Shown here: positions 55,631 to 63,823 of the stretch, one piece after another
How the letters are laid out: each line of letters opens with the position of its first letter
Numbering within the stretch: position 1 is the first letter of the stretch
Origin: Dietzia psychralcaliphila
Lineage (GTDB): Bacteria > Actinomycetota > Actinomycetes > Mycobacteriales > Mycobacteriaceae
Length of the DNA: 64,000 nucleotides
Direction: 5' to 3'
Assembly: GCF_003096095.1 (NCBI RefSeq)
Contig: NZ_CP015453.1
Location: 2,852,001 to 2,916,000 of the forward strand
Notes under the pieces: model-generated
Told to the model about the DNA's origin: nothing
Databases searched by the model: none
Seen by the model: only the letters and a program-made list of their open reading frames with translations
Program-made: the position numbers and the translations under genes

Positions 55631-56090
55631 ACTTCGCGGCCAGCCCGGAGAGCGTCTCGGTGATCCCGGCGGCGTTCTGGTCGGCCACACCGATCTTCTC
55701 GAAGACCTTGCCGATCTTCGAGGGCCGGGGGTCGAAGCTCTCGGTGACCTCGGTGGTGTCGGCCGTGATCGGGGTGAACTCCCAGCGCCAGCGGTGGCCC
55801 GCCGGATGCTGCCACTCCACCACCTTGCGCTCCGCGGTGTCGACGTGGTCGGTCACCGTCGAGGTGATGCGGTACGGGACGCCGTACATCCGCATCTTGG
55901 TGGTGAACTTGGCGCCCTTCGACAGAGCGGACGGGCCCTTGACGTTGTCGCGGACTGTTCCCGATCCGTCGACGAGGCCGTGCTTGCGGGGATCGTTGAC
56001 GAGCGCGAACAGCTCATCGGCGGGGGCGTTCACGGTGACGCTCCGGGCGACGACGCGGGGTCCGCGGTCGACGGTGGTGATGGTGGCCAT
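55614..56090 (-). CDS. SRPBCC family protein
   Basis: The 158-residue protein has the polyketide-cyclase/START-like layout: VVARSVTVNAPADELFALVNDPRKHGLVDGSGTVRD (about 13-48), YGVPYRITSTVTDH, VVEWQHPAGHRWRWEFTPI and a C-terminal helix. This corresponds to the activator/stress SRPBCC group common in Mycobacteriales. AAAGGA lies 10 nt upstream of the ATG. Confidence 0.82.
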   Translation of the reverse strand: MATITTVDRGPRVVARSVTVNAPADELFALVNDPRKHGLVDGSGTVRDNVKGPSALSKGAKFTTKMRMYGVPYRITSTVTDHVDTAERKVVEWQHPAGHRWRWEFTPITADTTEVTESFDPRPSKIGKVFEKIGVADQNAAGITETLSGLAAKYERPA

Positions 56091-56158
56091 GGGTGATGGG
56101 TCCTTTCGAGGGTTGTCCGGGACGGTGACAGGTCGAGTATGACGGCGGCGACGGGTCG

Positions 56159-56353
56159 TCAGTGCGCTGACCGCCCTTCCACGTCACGCCACAGTTCGGC
56201 GACGCTCCCCAGCACGACCCCGATACCCGCGCCCATCACCATCCAGGTGGCAAGGTCCGGGGCGCCGACGATCACGAGGCCGAGGACGGTGCCCACCCCG
56301 GCCCCGTAGATGAGCCCCAACCCGACCAGCGGGCCCGCCGCGTGTGACCTCAT
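56159..56353 (-). CDS. Small Gly-rich membrane protein, 64 aa
   Basis: Two glycine-rich membrane segments are seen: GPLVGLGLIYGAGVGTVLGLVIVG (about 7-30) and ATWMVMGAGIGVVLGSVAE (about 35-53). A short polar end follows. TACCGT lies 6 nt before the ATG (leaderless pattern). The paired GAGxG motifs suggest a small packed helix pair; function unknown. Confidence 0.6.
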   Translation of the reverse strand: MRSHAAGPLVGLGLIYGAGVGTVLGLVIVGAPDLATWMVMGAGIGVVLGSVAELWRDVEGRSAH

Positions 56354-56402
56354 GACCCCACGGTAGTCCTCAGGCGGTCGCCGGTTGGTGGCCTCTGAGA
56401 GA

Positions 56403-56717
56403 TCATGCGACTGCCTTGAGACCGACTACCCCACCGACGATCATCAGTAGGAAGACCACCTTGAGCGCTGAGACCGACTCGACGCCCGTGGCCATGGAGT
56501 AGAGAACGGTCAACGAGGCGCCGATGCCCACCCAGAGCGCATAGGCGGTGCCCACGGGCAGCTCGCGCATCGCGTACGCCAACCCCGCCATACTCACGAC
56601 CAGTGCTACTCCGAATACGACGGACGGGCCCGGTCTGGTGAAGCCGTCAGACCTGCCCAGCGCGGTGGCCCACACCGCCTCGAGGATCCCCGAGAACACG
56701 AGAACCAGCCATGCCAT
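56403..56717 (-). CDS. gdx: SMR family guanidinium exporter (Gdx/SugE)
   Basis: The 104-residue protein has four membrane helices and the SMR essential Glu13 in SGILEAVWATALG. The Gdx-type residues Gly10, Trp16, Ser42 and Tyr59 are all in place, and GFTRPGPS matches SugE/Gdx rather than EmrE. Family members exchange guanidinium for protons. A guanidine-III riboswitch immediately upstream confirms the assignment. GGAGGGG precedes ATG 56717. Confidence 0.93.
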   Translation of the reverse strand: MAWLVLVFSGILEAVWATALGRSDGFTRPGPSVVFGVALVVSMAGLAYAMRELPVGTAYALWVGIGASLTVLYSMATGVESVSALKVVFLLMIVGGVVGLKAVA

Positions 56718-56730
56718 GACGCCCCTCCTG

Positions 56731-56774
56731 CGGGCCGTCTTGTCGCACACCGGGTACGGCACCCCTCGTCCGGA
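56731..56774 (-). ncRNA. Guanidine-III riboswitch (mini-ykkC type III)
   Basis: The minus-strand sequence runs CCGGACGAGGGGTGCCGTAC, then CCGGTGTGCGACAAGACGGC. It carries the class hallmarks CCGGACGAGG, GCCGTACCCGG and GACAAGACGG of the pseudoknotted guanidine-III aptamer. It ends 2 nt before the GGAGGGG ribosome site of gdx (56403-56717). Translational control by ligand-dependent exposure of that site is therefore likely. Confidence 0.9.
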
Positions 56775-56881
56775 GGCCCCGTCATCGGGGCGCTGCCATC
56801 CAGGCTGTCACATCGTGAGGGGCGTCGACTGACACGAGCCCCGACGTCACCTGGCGGACACGCCACCCGGCGCGGCCGACT

Positions 56882-56937
56882 GCGGCATCATCTCCACTGC
56901 GATATCTCTACGGCGACATCTCTACTGCGATCCCCTC
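56882..56937. repeat. 14-bp tandem repeat, four units
   Basis: Four 14-bp units: GCGGCATCATCTCC, ACTGCGATATCTCT, ACGGCGACATCTCT, ACTGCGATCCCCTC. They lie 40-95 nt upstream of the EthD start, within the divergent spacer, so they may be promoter-proximal. Confidence 0.75.
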
Positions 56938-56975
56938 CGGACGACCGGACCGGGCACCCCTCGAAAGGACTCACC

Positions 56976-57275
56976 TTGATCACCCTCACCGTCCTCTACG
57001 GAACTCCCGACGACGTCGAGAAGTTCGACAAGCACTACCACGAGACGCATATCCCCCTCGCCCGCGCGGTGCCGGGTCTCGACGACGCCAAGGTCACGCG
57101 CTTCCTGCCCGGTCCGGACGGAGCCGCGCCGGAGTACCACCTGATGGCCCAGCTCATGTTCGCGGACGCCGACGCGATGGGCGCCGCGATGTCCACCGAC
57201 GAGGGCCTTGCCCTGGTGGCTGACACCGCGAACCTCGGGATCACCCCGACGATGCTGGTGGGCACCACCGAATAG
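56976..57275 (+). CDS. EthD domain protein
   Basis: The 99-residue protein starts ITLTVLYGTPDDVEKFDKHYHETHIPLARAVPGL, the dimeric alpha-beta-barrel EthD pattern with conserved YxxxHxP. The family includes a component of ether degradation and many proteins of unknown role. The start is TTG at 56976 with GAAAGGA upstream; no ATG or GTG gives the whole first strand. Confidence 0.82.
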   Translation: MITLTVLYGTPDDVEKFDKHYHETHIPLARAVPGLDDAKVTRFLPGPDGAAPEYHLMAQLMFADADAMGAAMSTDEGLALVADTANLGITPTMLVGTTE

Positions 57276-57301
57276 GTCGTGCGTCACTGGTCGGCGGCGC
57301 G

Positions 57302-57916
57302 TCACGCCACGGCGGGCCGGTACTGCATGGTCACCTCGGCGAGCGGCCGATCGCCGTTGATCAGCTCCAGTCGCACCGGCGCACCTCCGGGCTCGTCGTA
57401 GAGGCGGATGCCGTCGCCCAGCAGGATCGGCGCGACATGGAGATGGATCTCGTCGATCAGACCCAGCGCGAGTAGTTGTCGACCGATGTCGGCGGAGAAG
57501 ATCTCGAGGTTCTTTCCGTCCGCGGCCTCGAGCCCGAGCCTCACCGCCTCGGCGACATCGCAACTGATGATCGTCACGCCGTCGGCGTGGACTGCGTCGT
57601 GGGGATGACGGGTGAGCATGAAGACCGGCCCTGACCACAGACCGCCGTAGATCATGCTGACGTCCGGATCGACGTCGTAGCCGGAGCGCCCGCAGAGGAT
57701 CGCACCGGTCGTCGCGGCGTAGGCCTCGACGATGCCGGGGGTGTCGTCGATGCCCTCCATCATCCAGTCGAAGCTGTGATTCGGGCCGGCGACGAAGCCG
57801 TCGAGGGTCATGGTGAAGTGCCAGAGCACCCTGCCGGAGCTGGTCGGCCCATCGGCGGCTCGGAGGTTCGGCGCGAACGTCACACCTGCGGGGACCTGGC
57901 TTCGTGGGGTGTCCAT
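57302..57916 (-). CDS. Dihydrofolate reductase / RibD C-terminal family protein
   Basis: The 204-residue protein has VLWHFTMTLDGFVAGPNHSFDWM (about 30-52), GAILCGRSGYDVD and GRQLLALGLIDEIHLHVAPILLGDGIRLYDE (about 146-176). These match RibD_C/YyaP-type reductases. The true substrate is unknown. GAAGGAAG precedes the ATG at 57916. It is divergent from a TetR gene and shares its operator region. Confidence 0.87.
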   Translation of the reverse strand: MDTPRSQVPAGVTFAPNLRAADGPTSSGRVLWHFTMTLDGFVAGPNHSFDWMMEGIDDTPGIVEAYAATTGAILCGRSGYDVDPDVSMIYGGLWSGPVFMLTRHPHDAVHADGVTIISCDVAEAVRLGLEAADGKNLEIFSADIGRQLLALGLIDEIHLHVAPILLGDGIRLYDEPGGAPVRLELINGDRPLAEVTMQYRPAVA

Positions 57917-57950
57917 GATGGGCTTCCTTCCGGAGGGGCGAGTCGAGCGT

Positions 57951-58004
57951 CTCACCTCTTGCGACGCTACGCCCACCAGTGAGGTGAGTCAACGGGCTCA
58001 CCTC
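57951..58004. promoter_or_regulatory. TetR operator cluster CTCACCTC/GAGGTGAG
   Basis: A perfect inverted repeat GAGGTGAG-N8-CTCACCTC (57981-58004) is joined by a further CTCACCTC at 57951. The sites lie between the divergent reductase and TetR genes. GATAGT, 6 nt before the TetR ATG, lies just downstream. Confidence 0.65.
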
Positions 58005-58021
58005 TATGGGATAGTGGCCTC

Positions 58022-58651
58022 ATGACGCGCCCACTCCCCGAGTACCACCAGAAAGTCGCCGCGACCAATCGCACGGCGATCCTCGACGCGGCCACGGCGC
58101 TCTTCCTCGACTCCGGCTACGACCGGACCTCGCTCTCCCGCGTCGCGGCCGATGCCGGGGTGTCGAAGGCGACGTTGTTCAAGCAGTTCGCCACCAAGGC
58201 GCAGCTGTTCGAGACCGCGGTGCTCGCGGCGGGTGGACCACGCGGGCGCGAGGTCATCGACCCACCGGCCGGGAACTTCTCCGAGGGCCTGGTCGACCTC
58301 GGATGCACCTACGCGGAACTGCTGCGTCGACCGCAGATGATCGCGCTGATGCGGGTCCTGGTGGCCGAATCGCCCCGGTTCCCGGAGCTCCGCGAGCGGA
58401 CCTTCGACTTCGGCACCCTGCCGGTCCTCTCCGCTCTCCGCCGCTTCCTCGAGGCCCAGGATGACGCGGGCACGGCGACGATCGACGACCCGGACGTCGC
58501 CTCATCCCAGTTCCTCGGCATGATCGCCACCACCGTCTTCTGGCCGTACCTGGTCCACGGCGACTGGTCGCTCACCGAGGCAGAGGTGCGGAAGGTGGTG
58601 GACGAGGCCGCCCGGACGATCACGGCGCGATACGCCTCGCCGTCGTCGTGA
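58022..58651 (+). CDS. TetR/AcrR family regulator
   Basis: The 209-residue protein has HTH sequence AILDAATALFLDSGYDRTSLSRVAADAGVSKATLFKQFATKAQLFETAV (about 19-67) and a C-terminal domain of the AefR-like group. It probably represses itself and the divergent reductase through the GAGGTGAG dyad. Confidence 0.88.
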   Translation: MTRPLPEYHQKVAATNRTAILDAATALFLDSGYDRTSLSRVAADAGVSKATLFKQFATKAQLFETAVLAAGGPRGREVIDPPAGNFSEGLVDLGCTYAELLRRPQMIALMRVLVAESPRFPELRERTFDFGTLPVLSALRRFLEAQDDAGTATIDDPDVASSQFLGMIATTVFWPYLVHGDWSLTEAEVRKVVDEAARTITARYASPSS

Positions 58652-58660
58652 CGGGGCAGT

Positions 58661-59395
58661 TCATCGTGACGGGGTGGCCGACGCCCCCCACGTCCCCAAC
58701 CAGATCGCCTTCAACGCGGAGAGCATCCGCGCCGACTCCGCCTCGGTCGACTCGAGCGACCGGTCCTTGTAGAAGGCCATCACGATCATGTCGGTCAGCG
58801 TCGCGATCAACGCCCCGTGGTCGTCGGACAACGGGGTGATCAACCCGGCCTCCGCGTCCCTTCCCATCTGCGCCGCGAGTTGCCCGTTGAGGCCGGCGAC
58901 CAGCGTCGTCCACCGGGTCCGGAGCTTCTCGTCGTAACCGGTGGCCTGGACGCCGGCCACCATCACCCGACCGTGGACCAGCCACGCGGCGTGGGACGCC
59001 CCGAAGAGCCGGTCGAAGTAGTCGGCATGCGACTCACCGGCTCGTCGGAAGTAGCTGCCGATGGCCTCCGCCCAGTCGTCCCAGGCCAGGCCGACCAGCT
59101 CACCCAGGACGGCGTCCTTGGACTCGAAGTAGAAGTAGAAGTTGGGCCGCTTGATCCCCGCGGCCTCGGTGATGTCCTTGACCGAGATCTCCGGCGCCGG
59201 CATCTCGCGCAGGAGTCCCTCGAACGCGTCGAGGATCATCTGCCGCTGCACCTCGCCGCGTGGGACCCGCCTGCGGCGCCCGCCGTCAGCAGCGGTGGAA
59301 GCGGCGGTGGAGGTGCCAGTGGAGGTGTCGGTGGAGGCGCCGGCAGATGCGTCGGTGGCCACCAACGCGGGAAGGCCGGAATCCATGGTCGTCAT
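58661..59395 (-). CDS. TetR family regulator downstream of the monooxygenase
   Basis: The 244-residue protein has a Ser/Thr/Ala-rich N-terminal tail (about 15-40) with repeats of TST/AST. The HTH follows (RQMILDAFEGLLREMPAPEISVKDITEAAGIKRPNFYFYFESKDAVLGEL, about 50-98). It begins 50 nt after the monooxygenase stop on the same strand, so it probably controls that gene, for example through the CTTGAC dyad at 61349. ATG at 59395; a second ATG is 9 nt later. Confidence 0.85.
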   Translation of the reverse strand: MTTMDSGLPALVATDASAGASTDTSTGTSTAASTAADGGRRRRVPRGEVQRQMILDAFEGLLREMPAPEISVKDITEAAGIKRPNFYFYFESKDAVLGELVGLAWDDWAEAIGSYFRRAGESHADYFDRLFGASHAAWLVHGRVMVAGVQATGYDEKLRTRWTTLVAGLNGQLAAQMGRDAEAGLITPLSDDHGALIATLTDMIVMAFYKDRSLESTEAESARMLSALKAIWLGTWGASATPSR

Positions 59396-59445
59396 CCTAT
59401 TGCCCTCCCCGCCGGGCGCCCGGGCCAGCCGGGCGCCCGGCTCGC

Positions 59446-61284
59446 TCACGCGACCGGAAGCGGATCGCGGGACTGATCCAGGGTCAGACCTTCGAACCGC
59501 CCCGACTCCCACCAGTCCTCGATCATGTTCCAGAAGTCGATCTCGGACGAGTTGTAGACGTCGCGGAACACCGCCTTGGTCACCTCGCCCTGACCGTTGT
59601 AGTACCCCGGCGTGCACGCGCCCCAGTAGGCCTCGCGGGGCTCGTTGGACCGGCGCACCTCGGTCACCCAGTCCGCCTCGGCCTCCGCGGTGGGCTCGAA
59701 GGTGCCGAGGTCGTCGTCCAGCAGGTGCTTGACCAGTCGCGCGGCGTGCCGCGCCTTGCGGTCGAGCATGTAGACGAAGTTGACGTAGTACGCCGTCTGA
59801 CTCATGCCCAGCTCGACGAAGTTGGGGAAGCCGTGGGTGAAGAAGCCGTGGAAGGTCCGGGCGCCCTCGGAGAAATACTCCTGCATCGACCGGCCGTCGC
59901 GTCCGATGACGTCGTACCCGTAGATGCCGGCCGGACCGGATCCGGTCTCGAAGCCGGTCGCGAAGATGATGCAGTCGACCTCGTAGTGCCGACCGCCCAC
60001 CATGATCCCCGTGGCGGTGATGCCGTCGATCCCGGTCGGCGCCGCGGCCAGGGTGACGTTGGGCCGGTTGAAGGTCTGCAGGTACTCGTCGTTGAAGCAC
60101 GGCCGCTTGCACATGTACCCGAACCACGGCTTGAGCCCGTCGGCGGTCGACGGGTCGGTGACGATCGAATCCACGCGCGCATGGGCGCTCATGAGCAGCT
60201 TCATGTCGGCGATCTCGGCGACCGCCGCCTGATCGGCTGCCGGGAGCTCACCCACCGGAACGTCCACCAGGGGCTGACCGCTCAGCTCGGGGAACAGGTG
60301 CGTCCACCCGTCATCGACCAGGTTCCCCTCGACCTGGTGACCGGAGATGATGCCGTTGAAGTTGTCGTGACGCTCGTACTGCCAGCCCGGCTGCAGCGAG
60401 GCCTTCCAGTCCGGGTCGGTCTTGCGGTTGTTGCGCGGCTGCACGACGCTCGGGGTGCGCTGCACCACGACGAGCTCCTCGGCGTCCTGCGCGACGTAGG
60501 GCACCACCTGCACGCCGGTGGCGCCGGTGCCCACCACGGCGACTCGCTTGTCCCGCAGGTTCTCCAGGTTCCCGGCCGGCGATCCGCCGGTGTAGCCGTA
60601 GTCCCAGCGGCTGGTGTGGAAGATCGTGCCCTCGAAGTCGCCGATGCCCGGCACCTTGGGTAGCTGCGGCTTGGTCAGCGCGCCGTTCGAGCGCATGAGT
60701 ACCCGGGTGCGGAACCGGTCGCCGCGGTCGGTGGTGACCTCCCAGCGCTGCGCCTGCTCGTCCCACTGCGCGTGCGTGGCGCGGGTCTGAAAGTAGGTCT
60801 TGTCGTAGAGGTCGTAGTGGCGACCGATGCGCTGGGCGTGCTCGAAGATCTCGGAGCCGTCGGCGTAGCGCTGGCTGGGGATGTACCCGGTCTCCTCCAG
60901 CAGCGGCATGTAGATGTGCGATTCGACGTCGCACTGCACGCCCGGGTAGCGGTTCCAGTACCAGGTGCCGCCGAAATCGCCGCCGTATTCGACGATGCGG
61001 AAGTTCGAGATCTCGTTCTGCGCGAGGTAGGCGCCGGCCGTGAGTCCGCCGAAGCCGCCGCCCAGGACGAGCGTGTCGAGCTCCTCGGTGACCGGCTCGC
61101 GGTGGATCGGCGCGGAGAACGGGTCGCTGTCGTCGACCTCCAGCACGTCGGACAACCCCTGGAACTGGGCCAGCTGGTCGGGTCGGATCCGCTTCTGCTT
61201 GTCCACGGCAAAGCGCTCGCGGATCCGATCCGGATCGAAGTCGATATCGAGAGGGAGATTGGACTCGGGGAGGGTGAAGGCCAT
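59446..61284 (-). CDS. Baeyer-Villiger flavin monooxygenase
   Basis: The 612-residue FAD/NADPH enzyme inserts oxygen into ketones. It has LVLGGGFGGLTAG (about 72-84), GGTWYWNRYPGVQCDVESHIY, the fingerprint FEGTIFHTSRWD (217-228; FxGxxxHxxxW[PD]) and a second dinucleotide motif VAVVGTGATGVQ (about 250-261). The 70-residue N-terminal extension before the FAD site is typical of cyclododecanone/phenylacetone-type enzymes of larger size. AAAGGA lies 6 nt upstream of ATG 61284. Confidence 0.93.
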   Translation of the reverse strand: MAFTLPESNLPLDIDFDPDRIRERFAVDKQKRIRPDQLAQFQGLSDVLEVDDSDPFSAPIHREPVTEELDTLVLGGGFGGLTAGAYLAQNEISNFRIVEYGGDFGGTWYWNRYPGVQCDVESHIYMPLLEETGYIPSQRYADGSEIFEHAQRIGRHYDLYDKTYFQTRATHAQWDEQAQRWEVTTDRGDRFRTRVLMRSNGALTKPQLPKVPGIGDFEGTIFHTSRWDYGYTGGSPAGNLENLRDKRVAVVGTGATGVQVVPYVAQDAEELVVVQRTPSVVQPRNNRKTDPDWKASLQPGWQYERHDNFNGIISGHQVEGNLVDDGWTHLFPELSGQPLVDVPVGELPAADQAAVAEIADMKLLMSAHARVDSIVTDPSTADGLKPWFGYMCKRPCFNDEYLQTFNRPNVTLAAAPTGIDGITATGIMVGGRHYEVDCIIFATGFETGSGPAGIYGYDVIGRDGRSMQEYFSEGARTFHGFFTHGFPNFVELGMSQTAYYVNFVYMLDRKARHAARLVKHLLDDDLGTFEPTAEAEADWVTEVRRSNEPREAYWGACTPGYYNGQGEVTKAVFRDVYNSSEIDFWNMIEDWWESGRFEGLTLDQSRDPLPVA

Positions 61285-61348
61285 GCTGCGTCCTTTGCGA
61301 GGGGATTCGTCCACCGGAGAGGGAACCGTGGACGGCTTGTTGAACATA

Positions 61349-61403
61349 CTTGACGCGGTGTCAAGCTGTGACCTAAGTTACACATTTTATGTGATCGGTG
61401 CAA
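61349..61403 (-). promoter_or_regulatory. Promoter, TetR-like dyad and CRP-like site of the monooxygenase
   Basis: On the minus strand, TTGCAC (61403-61398) and TAACTT (61380-61375) are 17 bp apart. A dyad CTTGAC-N5-GTCAAG (61349-61365) lies just downstream of the expected start. TGTGACCTAAGTTACA (61367-61382), 9 of 10 positions of the CRP/GlxR consensus, overlaps the -10 box. Confidence 0.6.
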
Positions 61404-61483
61404 CACTTTCTTCCGGGTCCAGGGTCGAGGTCGGGGCCGGATTCCGGGTTCCCATCCCGCCTCCGGAGCCCGCTTCCCCTGGG

Positions 61484-61489
61484 TACGGT
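61484..61489 (+). promoter_or_regulatory. TACGGT -10 box
   Basis: TACGGT ends 9 nt before the ATG at 61499, with no ribosome site between, as for menE. Confidence 0.35.
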
Positions 61490-61498
61490 GGCCCCACC

Positions 61499-62332
61499 AT
61501 GACCCCTCACCTATCCCCTTCGAGCTCTGTGCGGCCGCGGGATCCCGCCCACCCGCTGGCGGTGGCCGTGATCGGCGCCGGCGCGATCGGGGGCGCGGTC
61601 GCGGAGTCGCTGGTAGACGGCGCCGTCCCCGGGGCGCGACTGATCACGGTGCTCCGCTCGAGCAGCACGCAGGATGAGGTCGCGGCCGCCATCGAAGCCG
61701 CCGACGTGCTGGTCGAGGCCGCCGGTGTCGAGGTCGCGGAGGAGCTCATCCCTCGCATCACGCGCGCCGGCAAGGACGTGATCGTGTGCTCCTGCGGGGT
61801 GTTCGCCCGGCACGACAACCCACGCGACATCGTGGCGGGCGGCGCGGGCCGGGTGCTCGTGCCCGCCGGGGCCGTGGGCGGACTGGACGTGCTGGCCGCG
61901 GCGGCCAGGGCGGGGACGGACGAGGCCGCCCTGCGCCACTTCACCATCAAGAGCCCGGCGGCGCTGGGCGTCCACGGACCCCTCGGTACCCCGCGCGAGG
62001 TCTTCCGCGGGTCGGCGCGCGAGGCGGCCCTGGAGTTCCCCCGCACCTCCAACGCCTCGGTCGCGCTCGCACTCGCGACGATCGGACTGGACCGTGTCGA
62101 GGTGATCGTGGTGGCCGATCCCGAGGTCGAACGCACCCGCCACGTGGTGGAGTGGGAGTCCCCGGTGGGCCGCTACGACATGAGGTTCGAGAACGCGATG
62201 GACCCCGACTCCGGCGGCCGCACCTCGGCGATCACCGCCTGGTCGGTGGCCGAGGTCCTCAGTGCGGTCGCGGCCGGGGCCGGTCCCGGGGTGGTGGTCG
62301 TGAGCGCGGCCCGACCGGTGGAAACCACCTGA
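61499..62332 (+). CDS. Aspartate dehydrogenase-like protein (NadX family)
   Basis: The 277-residue protein has VAVIGAGAIGGAVAESLVDGAVPGARLITVL (about 22-52), VEAAGVEVAEELIPRITRAGKDVIVCSCGVFA (about 72-103), GAVGGLDVLAAAARAG and a catalytic region FTIKSPAALGVHGP. NadX-type enzymes oxidise L-aspartate to iminoaspartate for NAD synthesis or nitrogen metabolism. No nad genes are adjacent, so the physiological substrate is uncertain. Confidence 0.8.
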   Translation: MTPHLSPSSSVRPRDPAHPLAVAVIGAGAIGGAVAESLVDGAVPGARLITVLRSSSTQDEVAAAIEAADVLVEAAGVEVAEELIPRITRAGKDVIVCSCGVFARHDNPRDIVAGGAGRVLVPAGAVGGLDVLAAAARAGTDEAALRHFTIKSPAALGVHGPLGTPREVFRGSAREAALEFPRTSNASVALALATIGLDRVEVIVVADPEVERTRHVVEWESPVGRYDMRFENAMDPDSGGRTSAITAWSVAEVLSAVAAGAGPGVVVVSAARPVETT

Positions 62333-62341
62333 GCAACGCCC

Positions 62342-62347
62342 TAGGGT
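62342..62347 (+). promoter_or_regulatory. TAGGGT -10 box
   Basis: TAGGGT lies 30 nt before the ATG at 62378. Here a leader with GAGAGGTG ribosome site is expected, unlike the leaderless cases. Confidence 0.35.
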
Positions 62348-62377
62348 ATGGGTCCCAGACGACTCGAGAGGTGTCCC

Positions 62378-62626
62378 ATGACACACGCACGACCGTCAGA
62401 TCCCGATCCCGCCGATACCCCGGACGTCGACAGCGCCGGATCGCCGGACGGAATGCAGACCCCCGCTTCCGATTCCACCTCGATGCAGTCCGACAGCAAG
62501 ACGATGAAGCAGAGTCCGACACCGTTGCCCTCCAAGAAGGGGGCGTACATCTCGATCTTCGTCATCGCCCTCATCGTCCTCCTGCTGGTCGTCGGGCTCG
62601 CGGGTTACGCGTTCGAAGTGTTCTGA
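62378..62626 (+). CDS. Small tail-anchored membrane protein, 82 aa
   Basis: The product has a disordered Asp/Ser/Pro-rich first half (about 1-50) and one C-terminal membrane helix (GAYISIFVIALIVLLLVVGLAGYAF, about 55-79). It is 3 nt from the flavoprotein gene and thus co-transcribed; it may anchor or regulate that enzyme (inference). No family recognised. Confidence 0.72.
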   Translation: MTHARPSDPDPADTPDVDSAGSPDGMQTPASDSTSMQSDSKTMKQSPTPLPSKKGAYISIFVIALIVLLLVVGLAGYAFEVF

Positions 62627-62629
62627 CCC

Positions 62630-63823
62630 ATGTCCGCCGCGTTCGACACCGTGATCATCGGAGCGGGCAACGCCGGGGTCTCCCTGGCGGCCCGCCTACG
62701 CAGGGACGGCCAGCACAACATCGCGCTGGTCGACCCGAGTCCCGTCCACCGGTACCGACCGATGCTCAACTACGCCGCGACCGGCCTGGCGCGGATGGGG
62801 CGGTATGAACGCGCGATGTCGAGCGTCGTCCCCGCCGGCGTACAACTGCTCCCCCACCTGGCCGGGCGGGTCGACACGGACGCCCACACCGTCACACTCG
62901 GTCCGCGCGACGAGGGCCCCACGGTCACCTACGACAATCTGGTCGTATGCCCCGGCCTGACCCCGCGGTGGGACGCGATCCCCGGCCTGGACCGGGCCTA
63001 CATCGACGGGTGGGCGGTATCCGCACACGTGCCCGAGTACGCCGGTCGCGCATGCGCGGCGCTGGTCCGGGTGCGCGAGGGAACCGTGGTGTTCTCGGTG
63101 CCACCCGAACCCGCCTCGTGCGGCGGGACCGTACTCAAGGCGATGTTCCTGGCGTGCGACCGCTGGCGGCGCGAGGAGGTGCTCGATCGTATCGACGTGC
63201 ACCTGGTGACCCCGTTCCGCGGGCTGCTCGGACTCGATCCGTGCGACTCGCGGCTGCAACCACTCATCCAGCAGTACGGCATCACCGTCCACGACGAGTC
63301 GGAGGTCGCCGCCGTCGATCACCACGCGCGAACCGTCACGCTCGACGGCCCGGTCCCGGCCACGATCGAGCACGTCAACCTGGCCTACGTCACGCCCCTG
63401 AGTCGCGCACCGAAGTTCGTCGCGGAGGCCGGGTTGTCCGACGGCGGTGACGCCGGGCTCGTCGAGGTGGACCCCCAGCTCCTGCGCCACGCGCGCGTCG
63501 ACTCGGTCTGGGGCCTGGGCGACGCAGCGACCGTCGGCACCCGCCCGTCCGGTGGGGCGTTGCGGTCCCAGGTGGCGGTGGTCGCCGACAACCTGCGCGC
63601 GGCCCGTGACGGCGGCACCGTGGCACGGTACGACGGCTACACGATCATCCCGATCGCCGTGAGCCGTGACCGGCTGATGCTGGCCGAGCACGACCGGGAT
63701 GGCGTGCCGGCACCGTCCGTTCGCGGGATCGACCTGACGGTCCCCAGGCGCTCGACCTACGCGTTCGACCGGTACCTGCAGCCGGTCGTCTACTTCCGCA
63801 AGCTCCTGCGGGGTCGGGTCTGA
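62630..63823 (+). CDS. SQR/NDH-2-like FAD oxidoreductase
   Basis: The 397-residue flavoprotein has VIIGAGNAGVSLAARLRRDG (about 8-27), YRPMLNYAATGL and NLVVCPGLTPRWDAIPGL. The segment PPEPASCGGTVLKAMFLACDRWR (about 158-180) resembles the first redox cysteine of type II sulfide:quinone reductases (pattern KCAGAPQKxMYLxxxxxR). The late GDxxxx motif reads GLGDAATVGTRPSGGA, without the second SQR cysteine. It may therefore be a diverged SQR or another membrane-associated dehydrogenase. Confidence 0.8.
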   Translation: MSAAFDTVIIGAGNAGVSLAARLRRDGQHNIALVDPSPVHRYRPMLNYAATGLARMGRYERAMSSVVPAGVQLLPHLAGRVDTDAHTVTLGPRDEGPTVTYDNLVVCPGLTPRWDAIPGLDRAYIDGWAVSAHVPEYAGRACAALVRVREGTVVFSVPPEPASCGGTVLKAMFLACDRWRREEVLDRIDVHLVTPFRGLLGLDPCDSRLQPLIQQYGITVHDESEVAAVDHHARTVTLDGPVPATIEHVNLAYVTPLSRAPKFVAEAGLSDGGDAGLVEVDPQLLRHARVDSVWGLGDAATVGTRPSGGALRSQVAVVADNLRAARDGGTVARYDGYTIIPIAVSRDRLMLAEHDRDGVPAPSVRGIDLTVPRRSTYAFDRYLQPVVYFRKLLRGRV

